Shown here one piece after another: positions 23,955 to 32,007 of a DNA stretch of 50,898 nt. Under the pieces are notes generated by a model, which was given only the letters and a program-made list of their open reading frames with translations, ran no database searches and was not told the DNA's origin. Both the position numbers and the translations under genes were made by a program. This stretch comes from Aphanothece cf. minutissima CCALA 015 (GTDB lineage Bacteria; Cyanobacteriota; Cyanobacteriia; PCC-6307; Cyanobiaceae): the NCBI GenBank assembly GCA_003003925.1, contig PVWP01000014.1, forward strand, positions 1 to 50,898, written 5' to 3'. The first letter of the stretch is position 1. Every line of letters begins with the position of its first letter.

Positions 23955-24665
23955 ATGCTTAGGTTGATAGCGAAGTCAACATCGCCTCCCGTGTTCAAGA
24001 GAATTCTCGCCGGTCTCTTTGTGGGAACGGCCGTCACGGCCTCCGTGCTTCCCGCCTCCGCGGCCGTGGACAACGATCTGCCTGTCCGCTGGAACACCGG
24101 TGGTGCCGTGTGGTCCACCCACCAGTCCGCCTTTGACACCTTCCTTGACTCCGGCGACATCACCGACCGCGGTCTGGAAGGTGGTCTGGCCCGCTCCGGC
24201 TGGACGTCCGACGAAGTCAAGTCGGGCATGACCAAGACCTACGCCGTCAATCTGGTGGGGGTGTCCCGCTTCCTGTACTCCGATGCGGGCGTGAAGTTCC
24301 TGAAGAACGCCACCAACAGCTACTTCCCGTACTACAGCATGAACACCTATGCGGTTCAGGCTCTGCGGTCGGCGATCATCTCCGATGCCAAGGACGGTTC
24401 GATCTCCTCGGCCGGCATCATGAAGGCCCTCCCCACCGACTTCCGTCTGGCTGATTTCTGCAACACCTACACCGGTGCGCAGAACATCTGTGCCGAAGGT
24501 CGTTGCGCACCCGGTACCGCCCAGTGCACCTCGCTGCTCTCCTGGTACGTCTTCCTGCCCGCCTGCATCCAGGCCAACCAGATGGCCGATCCCGTCGCCA
24601 TGGTCCGCGAGACCCCCGCTGCTCCCGCTCCGATGATGCAGGAGCCCGTCCGCGGCCTCTGGTGA
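23955..24665 (+). CDS. Secreted protein with a stand-alone DUF1400-like domain
   Basis: A 236-residue protein with an export signal (FKRILAGLFVGTAVTASVLP, cleavage likely after ASA). The body matches the DUF1400 pattern found at the N-terminus of cyanobacterial alpha/beta hydrolases: SRFLYSDAGVKFLKNAT, then YAVQALRSAIISDAKDGSIS and IMKALPTDFRLADF. Here no hydrolase domain follows; instead there is a Cys-containing tail (four Cys between about 168 and 190) and a Pro/Ala-rich end. ATG 23955 is used; GTG 23991 gives a shorter, more standard signal peptide. A 186-base spacer and strong terminator indicate a single-gene unit. Codon use avoids rare codons, hinting at good expression. Confidence 0.75.
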   Translation: MLRLIAKSTSPPVFKRILAGLFVGTAVTASVLPASAAVDNDLPVRWNTGGAVWSTHQSAFDTFLDSGDITDRGLEGGLARSGWTSDEVKSGMTKTYAVNLVGVSRFLYSDAGVKFLKNATNSYFPYYSMNTYAVQALRSAIISDAKDGSISSAGIMKALPTDFRLADFCNTYTGAQNICAEGRCAPGTAQCTSLLSWYVFLPACIQANQMADPVAMVRETPAAPAPMMQEPVRGLW

Positions 24666-24671
24666 GCCACC

Positions 24672-24729
24672 GGGGGAGACGTTCTCCCCCATCCCAACGG
24701 ACGCCCCGGCCTTGTGCCGGGGCTTTTTT
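24672..24729 (+). terminator. Double hairpin with T run after the DUF1400-like gene
   Basis: A first hairpin pairs GGGGGAGA (24672-24679) with TCTCCCCC (24683-24690). A second, GCCCCGGC (24703-24710) with GCCGGGGC (24716-24723), is followed by six T residues (24724-24729). The second is a classical intrinsic terminator, the strongest in the window. Confidence 0.88.
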
Positions 24730-24770
24730 CATGGCGCCCTCTTCACGGCCCCGGTTTCACGGCCCCGTGT

Positions 24771-27005
24771 TCATGGTTCCGGGCCGCGTCGGGCCACCAG
24801 CAGGGTGTGCCCCAGGGGCTGGGGCAGGGCGGCCCCGCGCCGCTGCCGGAACAGGGCTTCCAGGCGCCGCAGACCAGTGGCCGGCAGCACGGCGGCCAGA
24901 TGCCCGCGGTAGCTGGCCTGGCGGCCGAACCAGCGCTCCAGCACGGCGTCTCCCAGGGGAAGGTCGAGCGCCTCCTCCCAGAAGCGGCGCTGCACGCTCC
25001 ATCCCATGGCTTCAAGGCCCTCCTGCACCTTCTCGGCCAGCTCCCCCTCCCCCGCCCGCCACTCCTGTTCCCGGGAGGCTGCGGTCTCGAGGGCGTCCCG
25101 GGCGTCGCCGGCATCGCTGCCGCTGAGATGGGCGCGCAGGCTGCCCGCCGGCCCCAGCAGGGGACGGGTGAACAGCAGGCGGAGCCCGGCGCCGGGGGCC
25201 GCCAGTGCCGTGAGCAGCTCCAGCCAGGCCCGCCGCTGCTCGGCCGTGCAGCTCCGCCAGGGCTGGCGGGCCGCGATCCATTCGAAGCGCCCCTCCCCCC
25301 GGGGCCATGGCTCCAGCTGGGCCTGCAGCGGCTCGGGCGTCTCCGGCGCCGCGGCCAGCAGGCGGGGGCGCCGCAGCTGATCCAGCAGCTGCAGCTGGGC
25401 CTGGAGGCGATCGTGCACCGCCGCCGATGGCGTGGCCAGCACCACCTCACCCTCGCTGGTCGCTTCGAGCGGATCAAGGGCCCAGAGCAGGGAGTGGGCC
25501 TCCAGCACCAGCACCCGGTCGAGGCGGCCGATGGCGGCGTCTTCCCAGAACCGGCGGCGCAGCCGGTCGAGCCGTTCGCCCTCCGCCCCCGCCTGGCGCT
25601 GCAGCCAGCGGTTGAGCAGGGGGTCGTCCGGGCTGCTGCTGAGCAGGTCGCCGCGGTCGTCGGCGGCCGTTTCGGCCGCGGCGGCCAGCTGGGCGGCCCG
25701 CCGCTGCTGCAGCCGTTGGCGCAGCCCCCCTTCCCAGCCCAGGGCCCCCGGCTGCCAGAACACCTCCCCCTGCAGGGCCCGGGGCAGGTACTGCTGGGCC
25801 ACCCAGTGGTCGGCATAGGCGTGGGGATAGCGGTAGCCCACCCCGTCACCGAAGGCCTGGCCGTCCCGGTTGGCGTCGCGCAGATGGGCGGGCACCTGCT
25901 GGCGCCGGGCCTCGCGCACCGCCTTGACGGCATCGAAGAAGCCGAGGCTGCTGTTGCTCTTCTCGGTGCCGGCCAGGTAGAGGGTGGCGTGGGCCAGGGG
26001 GTAGAGCCCCTCCGGCAACCCCACCCGGTCGAAGGCCGCGGCGCAGGCCTCCACCACCACCATGGCCTGGGGATCGGCCAGGCCGATGTCCTCGCCGGCG
26101 GAGATCAGCAGGCGCCGCAGGATGAAACGCGGGTTCTCGCCGGCCTCCACCATCCGCGCCAGCCAGAACAGGGCCGCATCGGGGTCGGAGCCCCGGATCG
26201 ACTTGATGAAGGCGCTGATGGTGTCGAAGTGGGCATCGCCCTGCTTGTCGTAGAGCACCGCCCGCTGCTGGATCGATTCCTCGGCGATGGCCAGGTCGAT
26301 GCGGATCACCCCGTCGGCGTCGGCTTCGGTGGTCTCCACCGCCAGTTCGAGGGCGTTGAGCAGGCTGCGGGCATCGCCCCCCGCCACGTCCAGCAGATGG
26401 GCGGCCGCCTCCTCGGCCAGTGCGACGCTGCGCTGGCCGTAGCCGTGCTCGGGATCGGCCAGGGCCCGCTCCAGCAGCAGGCGCAGGTCCTCCGGCTCCA
26501 GGGGCTGGAGGCGGAACAGGCGGGAGCGGCTGACCAGGGCCTTGTTGACTTCGAAGTAGGGGTTTTCGGTGGTGGCGCCGATCAGGGTGACGGTGCCGTT
26601 CTCCACCCAGGGCAGCAGGGCGTCCTGCTGGGCGCTGTTGAAGCGGTGCACCTCATCGATGAACAGGATCGTGCGCAGGCCGTGGTGCTCCAGCCGCTGC
26701 CTGGCGGCGTCCACCTCGGCGCGCAGGTCCTTCACGCCGGCCAGCACGGCGTTGAGGCTGCTGAAGTGGGCCCGGGTGCTGCCGGCGATGATCCGCGCCA
26801 GCGTCGTCTTGCCGGTGCCGGGGGGGCCGTGCAGGATCAGGTTGCCGACGCGGTCGGCGGCGATGGCGCGACGCAGCAGCCGCCCCGGGCCCAGGATCGC
26901 CGCCTGGCCCACGAAGTCGTCGAGGCTGCGCGGCCGCAATCGATCCGCCAGCGGGGCGATCCTGCGCCTGGCCTGCTCGCCCTGATGCCAGAACAGATCA
27001 CTCAC
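24771..27005 (-). CDS. rarA: RarA/MgsA-like AAA+ ATPase with long C-terminal extension
   Basis: A 744-residue protein. Residues 1-430 are RarA: RLRPRSLDDFVGQ, Walker A GPPGTGKTT (60-68), Walker B LFIDEVHRFN (Asp117, Glu118), sensor GATTENPYFEVN and the C-terminal cluster domain with SIRGSDPDAALFWLARM and GEDIGLADPQAM. Residues 440-744 form an extra domain (DRVLVLEAHSLLWALDP, GSLRAHLSG, LEAMGWSV) of Rossmann-like, possibly methyltransferase-derived character; I know similar fused forms in cyanobacteria. RarA acts at stalled replication forks. The start is GTG 27005. It is divergent from the efflux operon with a 72-base gap. Confidence 0.88.
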   Translation of the reverse strand: MSDLFWHQGEQARRRIAPLADRLRPRSLDDFVGQAAILGPGRLLRRAIAADRVGNLILHGPPGTGKTTLARIIAGSTRAHFSSLNAVLAGVKDLRAEVDAARQRLEHHGLRTILFIDEVHRFNSAQQDALLPWVENGTVTLIGATTENPYFEVNKALVSRSRLFRLQPLEPEDLRLLLERALADPEHGYGQRSVALAEEAAAHLLDVAGGDARSLLNALELAVETTEADADGVIRIDLAIAEESIQQRAVLYDKQGDAHFDTISAFIKSIRGSDPDAALFWLARMVEAGENPRFILRRLLISAGEDIGLADPQAMVVVEACAAAFDRVGLPEGLYPLAHATLYLAGTEKSNSSLGFFDAVKAVREARRQQVPAHLRDANRDGQAFGDGVGYRYPHAYADHWVAQQYLPRALQGEVFWQPGALGWEGGLRQRLQQRRAAQLAAAAETAADDRGDLLSSSPDDPLLNRWLQRQAGAEGERLDRLRRRFWEDAAIGRLDRVLVLEAHSLLWALDPLEATSEGEVVLATPSAAVHDRLQAQLQLLDQLRRPRLLAAAPETPEPLQAQLEPWPRGEGRFEWIAARQPWRSCTAEQRRAWLELLTALAAPGAGLRLLFTRPLLGPAGSLRAHLSGSDAGDARDALETAASREQEWRAGEGELAEKVQEGLEAMGWSVQRRFWEEALDLPLGDAVLERWFGRQASYRGHLAAVLPATGLRRLEALFRQRRGAALPQPLGHTLLVARRGPEP

Positions 27006-27077
27006 CGCCCCATCATCTCGCCGGGAGAGCCTCCGGAGCGGTACGGTCTGGCGGAAGCCTTGTCCGTCGCTGAACCC

Positions 27078-28226
27078 GTGAACGGCCATCCGAGCAGGCC
27101 GCCTCTTCCCGGGGCACCCACTGGACGCCTGCGACGCTCCGGCACCACCCTTCCGGCGGCCGCGGCCGCCCTGCTTGGCGCCACCCTGCTGGGGGCCTGT
27201 CAGGCGGAGGCCCCCCCCGGACGGCCGCCACTCGCGGTGCGCGCCGAGCCGGCCACCCTGGCCCCCTTCACCGACAACGTCGACACGGTCAGCACCCTCG
27301 AGGCCATCGAGGAGGTGCGCCTGGCGGCCCAGGCCGGCGGACGGATCGAGCGGCTGCTCGTGGGCCAGGGCGACAAGGTGGCCGCCGGCCAGATCCTGCT
27401 GGTGCTCGACCAGGCCCAGGCCCGCGCCGATGTGGCCCGTCTGGAGGCGGAGGTCCAGACCAACAAGCTCAACTACGAGCGCTACGAATATCTGGTGCGG
27501 CAGGGGGCCGCCAGCGCCTTCCAGCGGGATGAGTTCCGCCAGCGGTACCTCTCCTCCCGGCAGGACCTGGTGGCCCGGCGGGCCGATCTGGCGTTCCGCG
27601 ACCTCAAGGCGCCCATCGCCGGCACCGTCGGCGACGTGCAGGTGAAGCTGGGGGATGTGATCGCCGCCGGTGACCCCTTCACCACGATCATCCGCAACGA
27701 CCGGCTGATGGCCCGGGTGGATGTGCCGGCGGTGTTCTCCAACCGCCTGCGGGTGGGACAGGCGGTGATCCTCATGGATCCGGCCACCAACAAGCCGATG
27801 GCCCAGGGGGTGGTGGGTTCCCTCGATCCGGGCGTGGTGGCCGGCACCCAGTCCCTGCTGGCCAAGGCTGAATTCGCCAATCCCGGCGGGGTGCTGCGCA
27901 CCGGATTGCGCACCCGCACCCGGCTGGTGCTCGACAGCCGCCAGGAGCTGTCGGTTCCCTTTGCGGCCGTCACCCAGATCTCCGGCCAGAGCTTCGTCTA
28001 CGAGGTGGGCAGCCTGGCCGATCTGGAGCGGCGCCCCGGCCGCGCCGACCTGGCGGTGGCCCGCAAGCTCCCCGCCGGCACCAGCTTCGCCCTGCAGACC
28101 CCCGTGCAGCTGGGCCCCCTGCAGAACAACCGCTATCCGGTGCTCAAGGGCCTCCAGCCCGGCACCCGGGTGATCACCACCAACCTGATCAATCTCCGCA
28201 ACGGCGCGCCCGTCAAGGTGAACTGA
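27078..28226 (+). CDS. RND efflux periplasmic adaptor lipoprotein (first module)
   Basis: A 382-residue membrane-fusion protein. After a basic start and Ala/Leu run comes a lipobox LLGAC, so it is probably lipid-anchored. The biotinyl-lipoyl halves flank a helical hairpin: RIERLLVGQGDKVAAGQIL, the hairpin from about 110 to 170 (LEAEVQTNKLNYERYEYLV), then LKAPIAGTVGDVQVKLGD. The barrel and membrane-proximal domains follow (VPAVFSNRLRVGQAVIL, VPFAAVTQISGQSFVYEV). It would bridge the pump to an outer-membrane channel. GTG 27078 is chosen; TTG 27060 is in frame. The pump starts 10 bases downstream. Confidence 0.9.
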   Translation: MNGHPSRPPLPGAPTGRLRRSGTTLPAAAAALLGATLLGACQAEAPPGRPPLAVRAEPATLAPFTDNVDTVSTLEAIEEVRLAAQAGGRIERLLVGQGDKVAAGQILLVLDQAQARADVARLEAEVQTNKLNYERYEYLVRQGAASAFQRDEFRQRYLSSRQDLVARRADLAFRDLKAPIAGTVGDVQVKLGDVIAAGDPFTTIIRNDRLMARVDVPAVFSNRLRVGQAVILMDPATNKPMAQGVVGSLDPGVVAGTQSLLAKAEFANPGGVLRTGLRTRTRLVLDSRQELSVPFAAVTQISGQSFVYEVGSLADLERRPGRADLAVARKLPAGTSFALQTPVQLGPLQNNRYPVLKGLQPGTRVITTNLINLRNGAPVKVN

Positions 28227-28236
28227 GCCCCGCCTG

Positions 28237-31200
28237 ATGTCCCCTTCGAACACGTTCATCCTCAGGCCGGTGCTCACCACGGTGTGCAGCCTGCTGATCG
28301 TGATCGCCGGCCTGATCGCGATCCCCCTGCTGCCGATCGAGAGCCTGCCGGACATCGCCCCGCCCACGGTGCGGGTCACCTCCCGCTACGTGGGTGCCGA
28401 TGCGGTCAGCGTCGAGCAGGGCGTCACCAGCGTGCTCGAGCAGCAGATCAACGGGGTGCAGGACATGGAGTTCATCACCTCCACCAGTGCGGCCGATGGC
28501 TCCAGCTCCATTTCCGTCACCTTCGCCAGCGGCAGCGACGGTGACATCAACCAGGTGAACGTCCAGAACCGGGTGTCCCTGGCCCAGCCGAGCCTGCCGG
28601 AGGAGGTGCGTCAGTCCGGCATCACGGTGAACAAGGCCTCCAACTCGATCCTGCTCGTCTACAACTTCACCAGCGAGGATCCGAAGAACCAGTTCAGCCT
28701 GGAGACGATCAGCGGCCTGCTGGATCAGAACCTCACCGATGCGGTCCGCCGTGTGCCCGGTGTCGGTGAACTCACCTATTTCGGCAACCGGCAGCTGGCC
28801 TTCCGACTCTGGCTGGATCCGAATCGCCTGGCGGCCAACAAGCTCACCGCCGCCGATGTGGTCGCCGCCCTGCGCAGCCAGAATCGGCTGGTGCCAGTGG
28901 GCCGCATCGGCGGTGCCCCCTCCCCCGAGGGCCAGCAGTTCACCCTCACCGTGCAGCTGCAGGGGCGGCTGCGCAACACCGAGGAGTTCGGCTCGATGAT
29001 CCTGCGCTCCACGGCCGACGGCGGCCTTGTGCGGCTGCGGGACGTGGGCCGGGTGACGCTCGGGGGCGAATCCTTCGACATCGAGGCCACGGACCTGCGC
29101 GGTGTTCCCTCCGTGGGCATGGCCATTTACCAGCTCACGGGCAGCAATGCCCTCGATGTCTCCAGTGGTGTGGAGGAGGTGATCAAGGAGTTCGCAGGCA
29201 CCATGCCGGTCGGCATGACGATCCAGAAGATCTACGACAACACCGAATTCGTCGAAGCCTCGATTGACGAGGTCACCACCGCCCTGCGGGAGGCGGTGGT
29301 GCTGGTGGTGCTGATCCTGTTCCTGTTCCTGCAGAACTGGAAGGCCACCCTGGTGCCGGCCATCGCCATTCCGGTCGCCCTGGTGGGCACCTTCCTGTTC
29401 GTGAAGGCCTTCGGTTTCACCCTCAACCAGCTCACCCTGTTCGGCCTGGTGCTGGCCACGGGTCTGGTGGTGGATGACGCCATCACCGTGATCGAGGACA
29501 CCTCCACCAAGAAGGGCTCCGGTCTCACTGCCCTGGAGAGCGCCAAGTCCACCATGGACGAGCTGTTCGGGGCGGTGATCGCCACCTCCCTCGTGCTGTT
29601 CGCGGTGTTCGTGCCGGTGCTGTTCTTCCCCGGGGCCACCGGGACGATCTACAAGCAGTTCGCCGCGACGATCATCTTCTCGATCCTGATCTCCACCTTC
29701 AACGCCCTCACCTTCTCGCCGATGCTCTCGGCCCTGCTGCTGGCCCGGGACGGCGAGCCCCCCAGTCGGCGGACCTATGCGATCTCCGGTGTCTTCATCG
29801 GCTTCGTCTACGGACTGCTGGCCAGCGGCGGCGGCATCCTGGTGGCCCTCGGCGTGCTGGCCCTGGCCGCGGCGATCGGCTACGGCCTGCACCTGCTCAC
29901 CGGCCTGCCGCTGCGGCTGCCCTTTGCCATCGGCGGTGCCGTCGCCGCCGTGATGCTCGGGAAACTGAACAGCCCGCTGGAGGTGCTGATCTACACGCTG
30001 ATCGGCGGGCTGCTCGGCTGGGGCGCCCCGTTCATCTTCCGCCGCTTCAACGTCCTCTATGGCGGCGTCGAACGGCGGTACCACGCCGGGTTGGCCTGGG
30101 TGCTGGGCAAGCGCCGACTGATCATGGTTCTGCTGGCCGGTGGCATCGTGCTCACCGGTTTCGCCTTCACCTCGATCCCGACAGGTTTCGTTCCGGTGGA
30201 AGACCAGGGCTATGCCATCGGCATCGTCCAGGCCCCCGACGGCGCCTCCCTGGAAACGACGCGCCGCATCAACCAGCGGGTGGCCGAGATCCTGCGCAGC
30301 GAGAAGGACATCACCACGGCGGCGGTGTTCAGCGGTGCCAGCCTCGATGGCAACGCCCCCAACCGGGGCCTGTTCTTCTTCGGCACCCGCAACTGGAGCG
30401 ATCGAACCAACGATGAGCAGTCGGTGGCGGCCATCACCCAGCGGCTGAACCGCAAGCTCTCGGTGATCCAGGAGGCCCGGATCATCGTGGTCGAACCCCC
30501 CGCCATCCCCGGCTACGGCACCGGCGCGGGCTTCGAGATGCAGATGCTCAACCGCAGTGGTGGTGCGCTGTCCTCGGCCGATTTCTTCGCCGCGGCCACC
30601 CAGCTGGTCAGCCAGGCCAACCAGAGCGGCCTGTTCGATCGGGTGTTCACCCAGTTCTCCCCCGAGGCCCCCCAGCTCCAGATCCTCGTCGACCGTGACC
30701 GGATGGCGGCCCTCGGGGTCGACTACGGCACGGCGATGCAGACCTTCAGCTTCAACATCGGCTCCTTCTATGTCAATGACACCTTCGATGCCGGCCGGGT
30801 GCGCCGCATCTTCGTGCAGGCCGATGAACGTTACCGCGCCGATCCGGAGCAGCTGAAGTCGCTCTATGTGCCCAATGCCAGCGGCGACCAGATTCCCCTG
30901 TCGGAGTTCATCACGATCGAACCGACCACAGGACCGTCGGTGATTCCCCGCTTCAACCTGTTCCGCTCGATCAAGGTGGAGGGCTCCGCCCTGCCGGGCC
31001 GCAGCTCCGGCCAGGCGATCAAGGACATCCAGGACATCTTCGACAACCTCTCCACCACCGGTGTCGGCTACGACTGGACCGGCATCTCGCGGGAGGAGGT
31101 GAAGGCCGGCGCGCTGGCGATCGTGATCTTCGCCCTCGGCATCCTCACGGTGTACCTGGTGCTCTCGGCCCAGTACGAGAGCTACAGCGACCCCCTGATC

Positions 31201-31647
31201 ATCCTGATGACCGTGCCGACGGCCATGCTCGGCGCCCTGGCCTTTCTGGCCCTGCGGGGTGAGGTGCTCAACATCTACGCCCAGGTGGGTCTGGTGATGC
31301 TGATCGGCCTGGCGGCCAAGAACGGCATCCTCATCGTCGATCTCGCCAACCAGCGCATGCAGGAGGGCGCCTCCGCGCTCGAGGCGGCGCGGGCGTCGGC
31401 CCAGTCCCGCTTCCGGCCGATCCTGATGACCGCCATCTCCTCCCTGTTCGGCTTCCTGCCCCTCGTTTTCGCCAGCGGCGCCGGTGCCCGCAGCCAGGCA
31501 TCCCTGGGTACGGTGGTGTTCGGGGGCCTGGCCGTGGCCACGGTGCTGTCCCTGTTCGTGGTGCCCGTGTTCTACGTCGTCATGAAGCAGCTCACCGCCG
31601 GATCGCCACCCGTCGAGGCCGAAGCCACCCCGGGCCTGGGGTCCTGA
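28237..31647 (+). CDS. RND (HAE1/AcrB-type) efflux pump, first module
   Basis: An 1136-residue inner-membrane transporter. N-terminal FILRPVLTTVCSLLIV is the conserved first helix. The proton-relay aspartates are Asp413-Asp414 in TGLVVDDAITVIE, and the matching lysine lies in QVGLVMLIGLAAKNGILIV. Both porter domains are complete. Between helix 6 and the amphipathic helix, residues about 503-602 add four hydrophobic stretches (YAISGVFIGFVYGLLAS and others) where AcrB has a short loop, which explains the extra length. Substrates are unknown; hydrophobic compounds are usual. It lies in an operon with its adaptor and a tail-to-start overlap with the next gene (TGATG). Confidence 0.93.
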   Translation: MSPSNTFILRPVLTTVCSLLIVIAGLIAIPLLPIESLPDIAPPTVRVTSRYVGADAVSVEQGVTSVLEQQINGVQDMEFITSTSAADGSSSISVTFASGSDGDINQVNVQNRVSLAQPSLPEEVRQSGITVNKASNSILLVYNFTSEDPKNQFSLETISGLLDQNLTDAVRRVPGVGELTYFGNRQLAFRLWLDPNRLAANKLTAADVVAALRSQNRLVPVGRIGGAPSPEGQQFTLTVQLQGRLRNTEEFGSMILRSTADGGLVRLRDVGRVTLGGESFDIEATDLRGVPSVGMAIYQLTGSNALDVSSGVEEVIKEFAGTMPVGMTIQKIYDNTEFVEASIDEVTTALREAVVLVVLILFLFLQNWKATLVPAIAIPVALVGTFLFVKAFGFTLNQLTLFGLVLATGLVVDDAITVIEDTSTKKGSGLTALESAKSTMDELFGAVIATSLVLFAVFVPVLFFPGATGTIYKQFAATIIFSILISTFNALTFSPMLSALLLARDGEPPSRRTYAISGVFIGFVYGLLASGGGILVALGVLALAAAIGYGLHLLTGLPLRLPFAIGGAVAAVMLGKLNSPLEVLIYTLIGGLLGWGAPFIFRRFNVLYGGVERRYHAGLAWVLGKRRLIMVLLAGGIVLTGFAFTSIPTGFVPVEDQGYAIGIVQAPDGASLETTRRINQRVAEILRSEKDITTAAVFSGASLDGNAPNRGLFFFGTRNWSDRTNDEQSVAAITQRLNRKLSVIQEARIIVVEPPAIPGYGTGAGFEMQMLNRSGGALSSADFFAAATQLVSQANQSGLFDRVFTQFSPEAPQLQILVDRDRMAALGVDYGTAMQTFSFNIGSFYVNDTFDAGRVRRIFVQADERYRADPEQLKSLYVPNASGDQIPLSEFITIEPTTGPSVIPRFNLFRSIKVEGSALPGRSSGQAIKDIQDIFDNLSTTGVGYDWTGISREEVKAGALAIVIFALGILTVYLVLSAQYESYSDPLIILMTVPTAMLGALAFLALRGEVLNIYAQVGLVMLIGLAAKNGILIVDLANQRMQEGASALEAARASAQSRFRPILMTAISSLFGFLPLVFASGAGARSQASLGTVVFGGLAVATVLSLFVVPVFYVVMKQLTAGSPPVEAEATPGLGS

Positions 31648-31931
31648 TGCCGACCCCCTGCCCACCGCTGAGCGGCCGCCGGGTGCTCTGCGCCGGCATG
31701 CTCACCGGTCTGGTGGGTCTGGCCATCGCCCAGTTCCTGCGCTCCATCGTGGCCCACACCCCCCTGCGGGTCACGCCCCAGGCCCTGTTCTGGAGCACGG
31801 TGGTGCTCGGCGGCTTCGGTGTGGTGGCCGGCATGGCGGTGGAGGCGGTGCGCCAGCTGCAGGAATCCAACCCGGAGCCGGACTACCACCGGCACCACGG
31901 CCGGGGCGGCAAGCCCGGCCCACGCCCCTGA
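31647..31931 (+). CDS. Small two-helix membrane protein between the RND modules
   Basis: A 94-residue protein with two hydrophobic helices (about 15-35, LCAGMLTGLVGLAIAQFL, and 46-66, ALFWSTVVLGGFGVVAGMAV). A polar His/Gly/Pro tail follows. Its ATG shares one base with the pump stop, so it is co-translated with the first pump. A small accessory subunit (as AcrZ is for AcrB) is an attractive guess; AcrZ is shorter and has one helix, so the comparison is only functional. No family recognised. Confidence 0.65.
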   Translation: MPTPCPPLSGRRVLCAGMLTGLVGLAIAQFLRSIVAHTPLRVTPQALFWSTVVLGGFGVVAGMAVEAVRQLQESNPEPDYHRHHGRGGKPGPRP

Positions 31932-32007
31932 GGGTCCGCATGGCGCTCCGGACCAGTGGGGCGGACGGGCCTTTTCCGGTACCTTGCGGAGGTATGAACC
32001 CGGTCCG

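Noticed and set aside
24714..27077. Large plus-strand extension in front of the first RND adaptor
   Set aside because: It is antisense to rarA and only the part from about 27078, with lipobox and lipoyl domains, is real.
28213..31665. 1150-residue minus-strand frame opposite the first RND pump
   Set aside because: His/Gly/Asp-rich antisense frame with no motifs; the plus strand is a complete RND pump.
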